The notes: generated by a model from the letters alone, not told the origin. A stretch of 64,000 nucleotides of DNA from Crotophaga sulcirostris (GCA_013397455.1 VYZB01000237.1:1104472-1168471), one strand, 5' to 3'. Counted from the stretch's first letter, positions 27,101-42,883 are shown. Numbers and translations: made by a program.

Positions 27101-30100
27101 ATGATTTTTATATTTATTGTTCAGTAACATGCATGACATTCTCAACCATAAGGATACTTACATATGTGGCTAGAGTCTATGAGAAAATAATAGTATTAGA
27201 AATTATTAAACATGTAACTTCTGTCTTGATAAGTACCATGAGGTTTTATGTGCTTCTCAGTTATCCATTTTCAAGATAATCATTATGCTTGAAATCAAGT
27301 TAAAGGAGCATGAACTCTACTACTCAAAAGGGATCACAACTACAGTGCAACCTTGAAAATGAGACTTTTCTATAATCACATTTCAACTAATTAACATTTC
27401 ACAGGGCCAAAACAATATTTGAATACAAGGACTCGTAAGTGTCATAAGCTTCCATTTCAGATTTCCTTTCAAGTTAAACTGCATCCCTGGATAACAGCAT
27501 TCAGAAAAAGTCAACAAGTTCGTATTAAAAAAAAGGCAAAAACAAACAAAAAAACCAAACAAAATGCAAATCCATCATCTCCTATGCCTCAAACCACCAT
27601 CTCACAATTACAAAGGTCAGTTGTCTCCCATTTCTTCAGTCTCACACCCAAATTTATTTTGATGACAGTTACAGCGATATATAGCTGACTGTGGAGAACT
27701 ATTGCTAAATTGATATTCTTAAATATCAAACTGAAACTTGGTGCAACGAATCCTGTGACTGCAGTAAGGCTATCGATGGCTGTAGGCTGTTCAGAAAAAA
27801 CAAGTGAAGAAGGAGGGGTGGAGACATCAGCCTCCACATCAAGAACTGGATAGAATGTGAAGCGTTGTCTCAATAATAGCCACAAGCAGGTTGAAAGCTT
27901 ATAGTTGAAAGATTATCAGTAAGAAATAAGAGACTGAGGCAGCAAGCAGTACCTTGTGGTTGGTGCCTACTAAAGGCCACCCAGTCAAGGGGAGCTGACT
28001 GATGAAGTCTTTTTACTCCATATACAGGAGGCATCATGGTCACAGCCCCTCGACCTGCTGGGGGACTTCAACCACCCTGACATCTGCTGGAAATGTAGTG
28101 CAATGAGCTGTAGGCAATCCAAGAGACTCCTGGAATGCATTCAGCATTACTTCTTAAGCTAGTTAATAGACAGCCTTTCCAGGCCAAATATGATATTTGA
28201 CCTGTTGGTCACCAAAGTGAGCTAACTGATGATGTCAAGACTGGAGGCAGCCTGGGCTGCAGTGATCACGCACTGGTAGAGTTCACAGTCCTGATGCACA
28301 TGGGTCAGGCAAAGGGTGAAATCAGGACCCAGGATTTTAAGAAAAGTGGGTTCGTGACCACCTGAGGAACCTGCACATACAGAAGTCTCTGATGAGATGC
28401 ATCCCAGAGTCCTGAGGGAATTGGCTGACGTAGTTGCTAAGCCACCATCCCTGATTTCTGAAAAGTTAGGTGAAGTCTCCAGTGACTGGAAAAAGGGAAA
28501 CACTGCATTTTTAAAAAGGGTAGAAAGAAGGATCCTGGGAAGCACCAACCTGTCAGCCTCAAATACATGTCTGGGAAGATTACACAGCAGAGCCTCCTAG
28601 AAGCTATGCTAAGGCATACGAAGGACAGTCAGGTGATACGAGACAGCCAGCATGACTTCATCAAGGGCAAGATCTGTCTGACCATAGTGGCCATTTATTA
28701 TGTCCAATGAGTGGACAAGGGAGAACTACGATGTCAACTATATGGACTTCTGTAAGGCCTCTGACACGGCTCCCCTTGTCATTCTTCTCTCTAAATTGGA
28801 GAAGTATGGATTTCATGGATTTGTTCAGTGGGTCAGGAATTAGTTGGATGGTCGCATCCAGAGAGTAGTGGTCAACAGCTCCATGTCAACGGCCGGTGGC
28901 AAGTGGTGTCCCTCAGGGGTCTGTACTGGGAATAGTTCTGTTTAATATGTTCATTAATGACATAGCGGGATTGAGCACATCCTCAGCAAATTTTCAGACA
29001 ACACCAAGCTGAGAGCTGCGGTTGATGTACCTGACGTATAGGATGCCATCCACAGAGGCCTGAATGAGCCAGAGAAGTGGGCCTGTGTGAACCTCGTGAA
29101 GGTAAACAAGGCCATGCGTAAGGTCCTGCAACTGGGTGTGGGCAACTCCTGGTATCAATAAAGGCAGGAGGATGAAGGGATTAAGAGCAGCCTTGCAGAG
29201 AAGGACAGGGGGGTACTGGTGTATAAAAAACTGGACATGAGTCAACAGCATGGGCTCGCAGCCCAAAAAGCCAAATGTATTCTTGGCTGCATCAAAAGAA
29301 GCATGGCCAGAAATTTGAGGGAGGTGATTTTGCCCCTCTACTCTATTCTGGTGAATCCCGACCTAGAGTAATGCATCCAGCTTTGGGGTCCTCAGCAGAG
29401 GAAAGATCTGTCAGAGCGGGTCCATAGGATGCTCACTAAAATGATCAGAGGGATGGAACACCTCTTCTAAGAAGAATAGTTGAGAGAGTTGGGGTTTTTC
29501 AGCCTGAAGAAGAGAAGGGTATGAGGAGAATTTATTGCAGCCTTTCAATACTTAAAGGGGGCTTATAGAAAAGAAGGGAACGAACTTTTTTTGCAGAACA
29601 TGTGACAGGACAAGGGGTAACTAAAAAAGGGTAGATTCAAACTAGATACAAGGAAGAAATGTTTTACAATGAGCATGGTGAAACACTGGCACATGCTTCT
29701 CAGAGGTGGTAGGTGCCCCATCCCTGGAAACGTTCAAGGTCAGGCTGGACTGGGCTCTAAGCAGCCTGAAATAATAGAAGATGTCTCTATTCATTTCAGG
29801 GGGTTTGGACTAGATGACCTTTAAAGGCCCCTTCCAACCCAAACCAGTCTATGATTCTATGACCAACTGCATCTTGCTCAGTTGGTCAGTAGGAACACAT
29901 GGCGCACTCGTAACTCCTATTTCTTTTTTTTTTTTAAGCTTATTTTATATATAATGTTAAAGGCAAAATTTATATTCCTGATGAAAATGTGAAGCAGAAA
30001 TATGAAGCATCACGGATCAATAATTTCATTAGCCCCAGGTGTGAATAGAGCTTCGCAGCAAACTGTAGCTCCTCAGCACATAATAAAATTACATAGCTCC

Positions 30101-33100
30101 TTGAAGAAAATTCAGTGACTTTTTTTTTTCAAAAACTGCACATGAACAGCAATATCACACATTTTCATCTAATATAAGTATTTTTCTCTATGTGAAAAAA
30201 TATTTCTTTCATATACATTAGTCCTTCTAAAACAGTCGCTTCATTTGAAAACTAATAACACCCTAAGAATGCAAAGAGAAATGTGGCAATTTACTCACCT
30301 GCATTGGAGCCTGTCAAGTTGTAACGTGCATTTAGCTTTTTAATGATATTTTCATGGATTTGATACCAGTCACTCTCTGTGTTGCACCTAGAAAAATCGT
30401 AACGTTCTTAACTCTGAAACAGGAACACAAGTTTTTCAAGCTGTCTTCACCACATACTTCTAAACAAATTCCCTTTTGTTCACAAAACTTATAACATGAC
30501 AGGACCTAATAATGCCCCATGAAACTGCCTGTCTCAATGGAAGGAGTGAGAGGGTTCTTACCATTTGAGAAAGGCACCACAGAAATATCTGCTTCATGTG
30601 GCAAACGGTGGGAGAAAGATATGAAGAATTACGCCCAGGAACTCAGCCATGACCAAGTTCATCATCTGTATAGATCCATCCTTCAGCCTAAACCTCACAA
30701 ATCTATCTTGTGACTCTCAAGAGGACTCAGAGCTGGTCTTAGGAGACAGAAAAACCTGTGCTATACACTTGAAAGTTCTTTAATACAGGATGTGATCTTC
30801 AGGAGGTAGTCAGTGACAGAGCAAATTGCATTTCAGTATACAGATAGAAAATAGCTGCTTTTCCATAAGGGAAAATTGACCATGTTCTAACGATTGCTTT
30901 TCATGGTTTAGATTTGAGTTAGTCTTAGCATCAAAAAAATTAGAATAAACTAGGCAGACAAATCTAACAATTTAATAACCGACAGCAAACACTTATTTGT
31001 CTTTAATGGCCTGGGATTCTAAATAAGAGCCAGCTCACATGTCCATTGTCGCACTAAATGGCTTTTCTGCAGCACTGATTCCAGCAGTCCTAATTCAGCA
31101 CAGAGGGATACAGAGGAAAGGAAAAAAGACTTTCATGTCTTCACGATTTGAGTGCTAAACCTCAGAGGGGCACAACTTCCTCACGTGCACAACAATGTGT
31201 GTCCCAGACTTATATATTGAGAACAGACCACTCCACAAAATGGTTCTTACTGTAGTGTCCAAGATCAGCAGGAAATTGCATGCACTGTGCTGCTACAGGT
31301 AGAAAATTGTACTTTCTTCCAATTGCTACAAACTACTGTTTAATCCACCACTCATTTTAAAATCTCCTTTTGATTTTTCATTCTCCAGTATTAACTGCCT
31401 TTTATACTTTTGTTATTCCTATTATCTAATTGCTTCATTTCACAAAAAAATATTCCGCCTGCTTTTTTCTATAAAGTACTTCCGCAAGCTGGCCAAACAG
31501 CACAAGATGTTTAAACAACTCTAAAAGCACTTCATGTTGCCATAAAAACACAGCTCCAGAAGCTCTTACAAGGATGTGAAAAATTTTGGAACATACACAA
31601 AGATCTAAAAGGATGTGACCTTTTATATTTAATATTATCCCACTTTATAAATGCATCTGTAAAAGTAACCAAAATTTCCAAACTGTGACCAAAAAAAAAT
31701 ATAATTAGCAACTACACTTTTTTAACAGAAAGGAGCTACAGTTATTTCCTTGCACTGCATCTAATATCACTGGTTTTTGATGCAAACTGACTCTAAGATA
31801 CTATTCAAAATTAAGAAAAAAACATTCCTTACATGTATACTTTTAAGACGAGGTCATCCTTTGAATCTCCTGCCAGTAAATCTGCAATACTGAGAACTGC
31901 ACAGCCAAAGGGCCGTCTATATTGTACGTTGCAGGCATTTTTCTTTTCTCCAGCTCCCATTCGTCCTGCCAAATAAAATACATATTTGATGCATAATCCA
32001 TGGAAATGTCTGTCTTAAAACCACAGAAGGGAGGCAGAGAGCAATCTGGTTCAGTATGGTGACAGGTCTGAGTAGACAATGCCAAGTGTACTCATTGCGA
32101 ATCTGGTCCCTCTTTATACTCCATTAGGATAACAAATAGCACACGAAGTCCATAAATATGTGGTGATCTTGAAAGGTCTCAGACCAGAGGAACTGCTCAT
32201 CCTCTCATGACCTCCACTTAACAAACAACACTTTCTGATACCCAGTGACAGCACACTCATGACAACACCAAATTAAATTTAGAGTTAAGACGTGACAGAG
32301 TGTTCACCATTTGCTGTCCAGTAAGAATTATTTTACTGTGGTTGTTGCTACCCATGATTTATATGACAGCTGCTGTGATTGAACTATTACAAGTTAGTAA
32401 TTAAATGCTACTTCCAAACAGGTAACTGGCTAGTAAAGGGGTAATTGACCAGCTGCAGAAAAATCAAGTAGAGATAAAACACAGGGAGGAAAGATGAAAA
32501 AGTGTAGAAGAACAATTTATAAGGAAAGAAAGAAAGCAGTCAAGGCAAACAAATCTGAAACAAAATATTTTTCCTAGCCTTTTCTATTTGATTTAAATAC
32601 AATTGATCAATCTTCTCACTGTGTTCCTGGCATGTGAGACTGCTCTTTTTCTAACCATTTAATTCAATTGTGCCCTGGCAGCTATGCATCTTTCCCACCA
32701 AGTCTTAATTTCTGACAAGAAAAGCCTATAGTTGAAGTCACTCCAGGGTAATACCACCTCCAAATATTCCTGTGCCTCACAGCAGCTGGAAGAGTAATTG
32801 TTCATTTTCACACCATGCAGCGTATAAATCTTACTTTAACTTTAATATTTCACTGGTTCACTTGATGAGAATATATTTGAAAATTATACAATAGTAAAAA
32901 TTCTACCCCTTATTCTTCTTTAAAGCATTTTTTCTTACCAAATATATTTATATTACATGAGAGTTTACCACAATTTTTCTCAATCCTTGCCAATAAAAAC
33001 AAACCACAGTATTTTGATATTCTGATGGAAAACTAAAGTAGCATGAGAATGCAAGGAAAAATTATCCCTCAAAGTTAAACAGTGTTAACTTTGTAACAGG

Positions 33101-36100
33101 TTGTTTCTGAACTCAGTTATGAGTTACAGCAACCGTATTTCAAACTAAAGTACCTTTCAAAAACAGGAAGAGAAGTTATATTTAGTACTGCACTGATACA
33201 AATACATAGACAGTTTACAAAGAAAACAATGTACCTAAGAGGTCAGAAGCAGACCCAAAGCTAATTGTTTCACATCAGCACAGCCCAGAGGATAACTTCT
33301 TAAAATAAATACCTAACACAAACATACACTTTTCTTCTTTCACTTTGTTCTAAAGAACTTGATATCTTTCTATAGTATCAGGGATTAAAATTATTACCAA
33401 ATTTTCTCCATTTCTTTCCCTCTCCCCCTTTTTAAAGAGGTCAAGGAGAAGACAAAATTAACCTGAACAATTTCAGATATACACCAGGTATTATATACCA
33501 ATTAGGCACATTAAATTCCCAGGCAAGTTTTTCTATGAACAAAGGATGCTTGAAATTACTCTCTTTGGAACAAGCATGGACTCCCCAGTGACAACTCCAT
33601 CATCTTAACGCAGTTCATATTTGACGCTTTCATTTTGTTTGGTGATAGTAACAAAATATCCTGCATCCAAACTCAGTTAGCAGCACACTTGAAAAAATGG
33701 CATAAAACAAAGCTGAGAAATCCAAAGCAAGTTTTCCATAAAAACCCAGGCATTTTCTTTTAAAAAAAGTTTACTGAAAGGTTTAATCAATGTAATAAAT
33801 CCCAAAGCTGATCCCAAGCAGCTTTCTTCTATTTACTGTCATATATCTAAAAAATGTAAGATTTCTACTCACAGATGATTATACCTACCTATTCGGATAA
33901 TGTGCACAGTGATATAGATGTCCTTCCTGAGTTCACTGCTGCCCAAATCCTGCGCAAAATCAGAACCCCGTTATTTCTGACCCTGATTAAAATGTGACAT
34001 TTAAAGAGATCTTTACACACTGCTTTCATTGCCAGTGAAAGTGATAAATGAACAGTGAATTCATTTATGCAGCATTAACAAATTATCTCTTTAACACTTT
34101 AAATCAGCAGTCATGTACTCAATGGCACTTTTCTAAAATATCATGGGCTAGAATATGCTGTAATGCAGCAAAATCAGTGGGAGGACACAAGAGACTGCTG
34201 CTCACAGCAGTGATGCAATTGTGTAATTCCTAATATTCTGAAAGTACAGCATGCTACACAAACAATCTTTTGGGTGTAAAATGCACACGTAGGAAAACTA
34301 ACTGGTCCTTGTTGGAGGGAGAAAGACTGGTACACATGCCCACATGGAAGTTTAGATGAGTGTCCAGATATTGCCAGAAAACATTCAACTTGGGACTTCA
34401 GCAATACACTTCAACCAGCCTTTAGAGTTGATATCACAACATAAAAGCTCAGGGAGCACTTCTGAGTCAACACAGAATAACAATTTAATCTAACTTCTAT
34501 TTTCAATACCCAGCACAATGAAGATTGAGAGTAGGAAGAACTCACCACAAAAAGAGAACAGTGTCTTTCAGGCTTTTCTGGACATTTTGGTAAACCGTTT
34601 CTGTTCAGTCTTAAAAAAAACCTTTCACTGTAAGAAAGCAAATGAAAGACATCGTGAACAACACTATAGGAAAGTAGATTTCATTTTGACCTTATTTCCA
34701 GATGAAACTTTCCTCAAGATATGAAAGAATGGAATAATTTCTTTCTAAAAGTATTGATCATATCAATTAAAAAAACAAACAACAGAGAGACTAGTGAAGG
34801 ATGGTGATTTACTTAATCGTATAATAAAATTACTAAAAATTCAATCCAAAATAGAAGACATGGTTAACTGGAAGAACGATATTGTATATCCTAGTCCACA
34901 GAGAAACACAAGCAATAAAATCTATTTATCCAAGAACTGAAATTAGATGTGTACTGCATTGGTATTGATTCTTGCTAAACAAACATCAACATTGCCACAC
35001 TTGTATTCAACCAGTATTCTCTTTCATAGGGAGGAAGATGATCCTTGCGGACATTTTTACTACTTAACGCTATCAAAATCTCTCCCTAGAGTACGCTGAT
35101 TTTAGCATTCTTGCAAGAGTCTTGGAAGTTCCAGCAGGGCAAATTTCATTTTTGGAGTTCCATTTTGCAGTCCACTGTGGACTGTTAAATGCTGCAGCTG
35201 ATATAAGTACTAATACCGGTAGAAGGGAGATGCAGAGAGTTTTTATTTCACAATAGAAGAGGGCATAAGAAACCACTGAAAGAGAAATTGCTTTTTGAAA
35301 GCAGGTCCATTAGGGATAATCTCTGAGCAAACTTCTCAACTCATGTTTATGAAAACCCAAACTTTCCACGCTTTGGATAATTTTCTCCAAGATACAGCCT
35401 CACAGGAAATTTAACAATCACATTTCTGCAAAGAAATGCACAAGAAGAGAAGAATAAATAATTCAGAAGTTTCTCTTCACCTCTTACCTCCAGCCCCAGC
35501 AGGTCAGACCTAACAGTCTGGATGCCCTGGAATGCTCAAATTAGAAATGAAATTTCCGAAGTGCAACTAGTTTTTTTCTCAGCTGTATCCACCTTTTGCT
35601 TATCCTGGGGGCTAAACATGGTTTACCATTGCTCTATCCCATCCATAGCTTTGCAAAATGCAGCTGGAAAATCACTAGGAATATGCTGGATAAGACCCAA
35701 GTCAATAGAGACTAATTAAATCTTTATTACACAAGCATTTGCCTTGTAGAAAATCTGCATTGATCATTCACAGAATCAGTCCTTCCCATTGAAACAGACC
35801 TCAAAAGGCCCCTAAGTTCAACCTCCTGCTCAAAGCAGGGTCAGCTATCAGGTCTGATTAGTTTGCTCAGAGCTTTAGCCAGTCAGATCTTGAAAACGTT
35901 CAGTTACTGAGACCACACAGCCACTCTGGAAAATCCATTCCAGCATCTGACTGTCCTCATTTTTTTATATGCAGATGGACTTTCACTTTTTTCCGTTTAT
36001 ATTCCTTTTCTATCATTATTCTACCATGCACCATTGATGTTATCAATCTTCTTGTAGGTACAGGCAGGTGACTTAGCTCCCCTAGAAACCACTTCTTCTC

Positions 36101-39100
36101 CAGCCTGAACAAGCCCCACTGCCTCAGCCTCACCTCGTAGGGCTGAAACTCCTGTCTGCAACCAATGTGAGACCTTCTGCTGAACTCTCTTCAGTTCATT
36201 AGTATCAGTCTTGTACTGGAGGATCCAAAACTGGCATGGTCTAACCAGGCTGAACCTACAAACATGTAGACTTTTCCATTGTGATGATTTGAAAACTTTT
36301 GTGCAATCCTCAGCTATGCAGCTTTTTTATCAGGCAGCATAAAAGGCAGAACCTAAGAATAGCAGAGTAGAATTCAAATACCTCCAAGTGCATGAAAATT
36401 CTGTTTTCTCAGAAACATTCCTATTTTATGGTACAGCCAACTTCTGCAGTTTAGGTCTCCATGGAAACTTGAAAATTGAGTTTTAAAGACTGTTTATGTG
36501 AATACATTTTTCCAGAGAAATCAGTTGGGATTTCGCTGTTGATTTAAAAATGGTTTTCAAAACAATTCCGCCCTTTCATTTAGATTTAGCTCATTTGCAA
36601 TATTGAAAAATGCAGTTTAAAAAGTGCAGAGTTTTGTTTACAGGTCTCACACAAAGTTACTGTACATTGAGAAAGAATTATAATTTATATTACCAAGGCA
36701 GCTAAAGCTTTAGGACCCCATTATGTTGGGCACTATGCAAAACTGAATAAAAAGAATAAAGTCACTGTTCGAGAAGTAACAATACAGTTTCTGTGCATTG
36801 AACCCTGCAGTGCATTGGTATGTGTCAATACAAATTTGGCCAATATAAGGTGATTCTGAATTTCACTACCTTACTTCAGTCTGTTGAATTATTTAAAAGT
36901 AATACATATATATTCACCACATTTCATTACATTTTTTGTCTTTAAAGCAACCACTAGATATGTTGGTTTAAATAAAAATACCATTCAATAAGAAACTGCG
37001 GATAAGTTATCTTCATAGTTTAGTTATGAACTGGCAAATACTGAATTTAACAGGGAGTGTATTTCATGCTTATAGAAACTTACATTCTGCAGAAACAAAG
37101 GCACTTATTTTGAATGCTTCCTACTCACTATCCACTATGATACAAAATTTTCAGGCTCTGCTTATACTAACAGACCATAAGATTATGATTCACAACACAA
37201 TTAACAGCCAAGGACTTTTGTAATGCCACAAAAAAATGCACTGATTGCAACAGACATGTAATGGTTATGCAGATGTAATTTCCTCATTTAAATTCAAAAT
37301 TTTGTTTGACTGAAGCATAGGACCCAATGGCGATGAAAAAAGGAAACTGAAAACAACAAATAGTAAAAAAAAACTTAATCCTTCTCCAGTGCTTTGACAC
37401 TTCTTTGTGCTTGCAACATATCACAGTACCAGTTACAGCTCAGATTGAAACGGTTGTCTTTCAACGTTACCAGAGAGCAAATGCAAGCACAGTTAGACTA
37501 GTAAGATTAGGGAAAAAAAAAGGTATTTATATCTAAGTACAGAGAGCATGTGCATTTATATACCATTTCAAAGGATTTCTATAGAAACAGACAGGTTAGA
37601 AAATGGTTGAGGAAAGGAAATAGTCTTCCTAAAACAAAATAAAGACAGAATTCCCAAGATCTGAAAGCTTGGCTTCAAACAGCAGCAAAAATTCCAGGGA
37701 GTTAAATCTAAGGCTGCACAGCAGTTTTCTCAGCAGTTATATGTACATATATATGGCAAATACACACAGCAGTACCTCAAAGCAGAAATACCTTTCTTTT
37801 GTATTAAGATTATTTGATCCTAGTCTAGACTGCAATGATTTTTTTTTATGAGCACCAATCTCGCCACTTAAACATGCTGTAAACATTTAAACTCTGCTGT
37901 CTTCCTGCTGAAAATAAGGAAATAACTAATGCTGGAGAGATTAATTTAAGAAGGTCAACAAGGGATTTTTGTACTGTAACTTCCCGTGCATTAGCAAAGT
38001 AACAATGTGTTCTAAATCTGCAGGCTTAACTCAGGCATTTAAAAGAAACACGGCCACAAACTGTTCTATTTTCATAAGTGACCCCTATTTCCTTAGTATT
38101 AGCAGGAAAATGTTACCAGTCACATGTTACCAGTCTAGACAGATTGCTTGTTCTGTGATTTATAAACACCCTTTCAAAAAAACAGTCAGATTTATACCAC
38201 ATGGCATATTCTTGTGGTAAAGCTATGTCATCAAATAGTCATAGTTCTCAGTATAGCTTCACTTTCAGACATCTTTATAAATGCTCTCTACTTAAATATA
38301 GGTTGTGGTGATTTCTAAAGCAAATAATTAGAGACAATAAGAAAATACCGCCACATAATTCACCAGTTGAAGTCTATCACACTCCAGAACACCGTTAATG
38401 GACATTCATGAAGAACTTGAATCTGAATTGAAATCATTTACAGTTAAACGCTCATTGACTTCATAAAACCAAGATCAGACACAAAATGTTATCCATGTAT
38501 TTAGTGGTGAAATGCAGAGAAATGTGGTATAGCATGTCACATGTTACTGACGCAAAGATAACAAAGCTTTAAAAATATATTCTTAATCAGAGAATAAACA
38601 TGCCAACATGACTCAGCAGAACAAGCTGTTCCACAGTAAATCAGCCCCAGTATTGTAACTCTGTTATACAATTACAAAAACCATACAGAAATTTCTAATT
38701 GTAAAATAAATAGCAATGTGCAAAGGGGGAGGGAAAAAGAATAATCAGTACTGTGAGAATAAGATCTTGGCCAATTTCAGATAAAGATCAAAGCATTAAC
38801 ATTAACAAAACCAAATCAAACAGAATGATATTATGATGTTATATCTAACTTTGTCTTCATGTCTCATAGTCATGCTGGCAATATGGGGAAAGGAGAAGAA
38901 AAACATTTTCAAACGCTAGCATTATTCTGTGGAGCCCAATTTCCCTCATTCAGCTGTACAGTTAGTGAATAAAAAGGAACAGGGAAAGAAAAAAGGGAGA
39001 TGGAAGGGGAGATGGATGGGAAAGAAAAACATATATGTAGTTAAATCAATCTCCTGCTATCATCTTCTTCTAGCTCTATGAACTGGACAGCCTTAAGAAA

Positions 39101-42100
39101 CTAGTTTTTATGAACAGACCCTATGTTATTTTTTATATTTGTAACTGTATTTTAACTGAGAGGTGGCATTACACATTTCTTGAAAAGCGTAACAAGTTAC
39201 TCAGGAAACAGAAATTTTGTATTATTTTTATGAGGTATCAGTAGCCAAAGCATAACAATACAGTTTTAAAAGACAGACAGCACACTGGAATCTATCAGCA
39301 GGTATTTACACCAAAGAAACAAACATATACCAGAAGCTGGAGCTCTGAGTAATAGTGAGCTTAGTCTGCCACCATGGATAAACACTTTGCAGCATGGCAT
39401 TATCAGTGCACAGACCTACAGATCCTTTAAGCTGAATTGCAGTCCTGATTATTATCCTAGTCACTGACTGAGGTAACAGCATGGATACAAACAGATTTAC
39501 TGTATCTTTCCTCAAAGATGGAAATTAAACTTAAAGACAGTAGGAGGAACTGGTAGAAGTGATGGGAAACAAAAGCATTTAAGAAAATATTCTCCTTCCA
39601 ACAATACCTGGGCCTCTATGTATTCATCACCATTTTGGTACTTACAAATGGCAATCCTGCATCCTTTCGTGCCAGCCCTGAGATGCCTTTTGACTGTAGA
39701 CAGTGCAACTGCAATGTCTTCTCAATAAGGTGATGTGGAAAGCCACCAGAATACCACTAGTGTGGAACATCTCATTACCTCAATCTGTCACAAATACGTC
39801 ATGGCTGGTGCACGTACCCCTGTTCTAACACTGCACTCATTTCTGAATGTAAATAATTGTTTAAGTTCCAAAACTTCATTGTTTAAGTATCCAACAAGAT
39901 AGGTCACCTCTTGCAGTGCTTTCATCACTGCAATTAAAAACTACTTCTCCTATTATTTTTTAATTCTTACAATACGAAGAGTAACAAGGTTATTTGTTAA
40001 CGCGACACACCTTATCAATACCACAGGTTCCTCCTGCTTGAGTTGGTTTGTCTGTTTTGAAAAGCATCTATCTACATAAGGTCAGATCAAAGATCTATAT
40101 AAGCTAGCAACCTTACTCCAACCACAGCAAGTAGAAGATATTTGAGAAATAATCTTTAAACAGTAGATAGGTAGGTACAATTGTTTCACTGAATATGGGT
40201 GTTCATGAGAGAACTGAGCTACATCATGAAATATAACTAATTTCTAACACACTGTCACACCTGGGAATAGCACATCTGTACTTGTTATTTGAGGGCAAAT
40301 GAAAGATTTAAAACAGTCTCTTCCTCCCCTTAAAATACAAAATCAAACCCTTTCAAAAGTGTTTCCTTGCTAGACTACATCCATGCCTTTTTTAGAAACT
40401 CATTCCTACCATTTCTACCTCATTTTACTTATCCACAAATGTAGTTATTTTGCTGCAAATTCACATCCAGCAGCTCCTGTAAAACTACTGAATAGGAGAG
40501 TCTGGGCAGTCAGGTCAATGCAAATAGTGTTGTTGTAATGCCAGCTCCTCAAAAAACCACTTGGAACACTACCCTGAAGTAAAAGGTTATTCTCTTGTAA
40601 TTCAAGAATGGTCAGTATTTAAAGAGCATTTTAATCAAAAATTTCTCATTAATGACAGCAAATTACGCAGCATTGCACAAAGTCAGATATAAAGGAATGA
40701 TTTTTAATAAAAAGCATTATTAAAACACCTAGAAGCTCTTAAGATCAGGATGAACTCTTTTGATCACCTGGCAATGAAGAGCAATATAAACGTGTAGAAT
40801 AGACATTTATTACAGAAACTCATACAGGGCCAGAACATTTGGCAGGGGGATGTAGCTGTGCCAGACATTCCTTTCACATACATTCTTGCCGCAACCTAAA
40901 TTATACCTGCTTATATTATTGCTGTCGATGAGTATGTAAAGTTCAGCTACCAAAAAGAATACTTACTTGCAAGGGATAAATAAAACCTATTTTTACTATT
41001 GATGGCTAAAAGCTAAAAAAATTTAAATATTAATACGTACAAGGGAGAAAAAATAAAGCCCTGTAGAAATCATTCTAAGATACCAACCCAATGATTTCTC
41101 ATTGTTGAGCATTTATGGGTCAGGCTATTAGCTACAGTAAGTGTGTCTTTTACTTTACTTTCAGAACTGTTTTGCTTTATAAAACAACAAATCAAAATGT
41201 GATTAATAGGGCACATTGACTGACTGGGCCAGCACTTTAGTTTTCTTACCTCTGACGGAAGAACTCCACAGTAGGCAGTTCAAGTCAGTATTCTCAAGTA
41301 CAGAATATTTATTACTCACTTGAGGCACATCCTTCACATAGCCAGTCTGACTGGGACCAAAAGACTTTTTTGCTAATCTCTGACAACTCCTACTCCAGAA
41401 TTTCTCCTCATCTAGGATCCAAGCAGAAGAGAAGCCCTATGACTTTTACTACTTCACTACTCCTGCCAAGAGAAGGCTGGCAGACTATATTCCTGCACAT
41501 AGGAATCTTTCTGCTTACAATGAGTAACTGGAAAAAATGAGGCACATTTTCTGAAGGGGAGCTTAGCAAATTTCTAGAACTTCAGGCCTCTCCTTTAAGT
41601 TGCTTTTTATAACCCTTTATTTACTTCCAATTACAATCATGACAAACACATTCTTGTCCACAAGGGAAAATTACCAAGCGTTTTTCCTAAACAAAGCCAA
41701 TAATGAAATAATTAAGCCTGCTTATATATTGTGCATGTATATATATCTCTCAATATAAAGAATGAATAAAAATTTTTTAAAAATTAGAAGCCATATTCAC
41801 AAATGCACACACCAAGTTACACATCTAAAGAGGTAATTTTATTTCAAATGCATAAAGGATTGTTAATAGAGCAGTGGTTGCTCTCTTGCCAAAGTGACCT
41901 TTATATTTCCTTCACGGTGTTTCAACCCTCCTGCTAAAATCAGGACTACCTCCTGCGTGGGCAGGAGGCAACTAGAACAGGCTGGTTTTGGTTTATCTTG
42001 TTTCTAAGGAGGGTCAAAACAGAGTAATAAGTGACTAAACTAGAATGGAGGACTCAAAATTAAAAAAGTCTACCAGGCAGAAAAGCCAAGATGTTTAATC

Positions 42101-42849
42101 TGTCCTGTATCTATGAGATACAGATATATGCACATTGATTGCGTAATTCTCTGTAGCACAGTTTCAATACGAGATATTTTTGTGCACACTGCACAGGAAA
42201 CTGAAAATAACGTTGAGTCATTCTATGATGTGATCCACCAAAAGTGCAGATTATGCTTTCATGGAAATACCATAAAGGAGAAGTAGCCCTGAGCTAGTTC
42301 ATTGCTTCTGGTTCCCACGGGTCGCTCTCTTAACCAGGAACCTGCTAGCTCCTTTAGCTCAAATCCCTGCTACACAGCAAGCACATCTGCATGGAGAAAG
42401 TCATCATCCAAGACAACTTCAAGACAAAAAGCATCCATGGATAATGTGGAGGCATCTGAGTAACAATATATAAGGAACAGGATTAATGAAGTGAGGTTTA
42501 CAAACATTTTAAAAATAGTAGTTTGGGGGAAAGAGGCAGAGTAGCCTATCACCTAATGACAGATTAAAACTTACAAGGAGCACCTAGAATGTGTACGACA
42601 TGGCATTACTTCCATGTAATGTTTTTTCTTTACAAAAATCTTATGTTGCTGAAAAACTACAATAACGTACAGTCTAAACCCTGCCTCTCTAGTCAGCTTT
42701 CATTCCTATCAGAAATTCTGTACAATTGGGATCAGACAACTTAGCCTGAGATACAGATAAAACACCCTTAAACAACTGGAAAAAAACATACACTTTTTGC
42801 CCAGAATGATAGTAATTCTTGTAGATAATGGTAGAAATAATGCCCTCTC

Positions 42850-42883
<34 letters not shown>

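Larger units (their letters stand above)
15094..30298 (-). other. DOCK4: DOCK4 intron 12 (about 15.2 kb)
   Basis: This intron holds CR1 copies at 15883-15943, 23613-23827, 26683-26728 and the long one at 27950-29862. A 9-bp inverted repeat (CAGTTCCTC / GAGGAACTG, 46-nt spacer) lies at 22728-22791. The rest, including 15944-23612, is AT-rich sequence in which I see no gene or named repeat. Open frames such as 22310-22519 and 25438-25701 look like chance. Confidence 0.9.
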
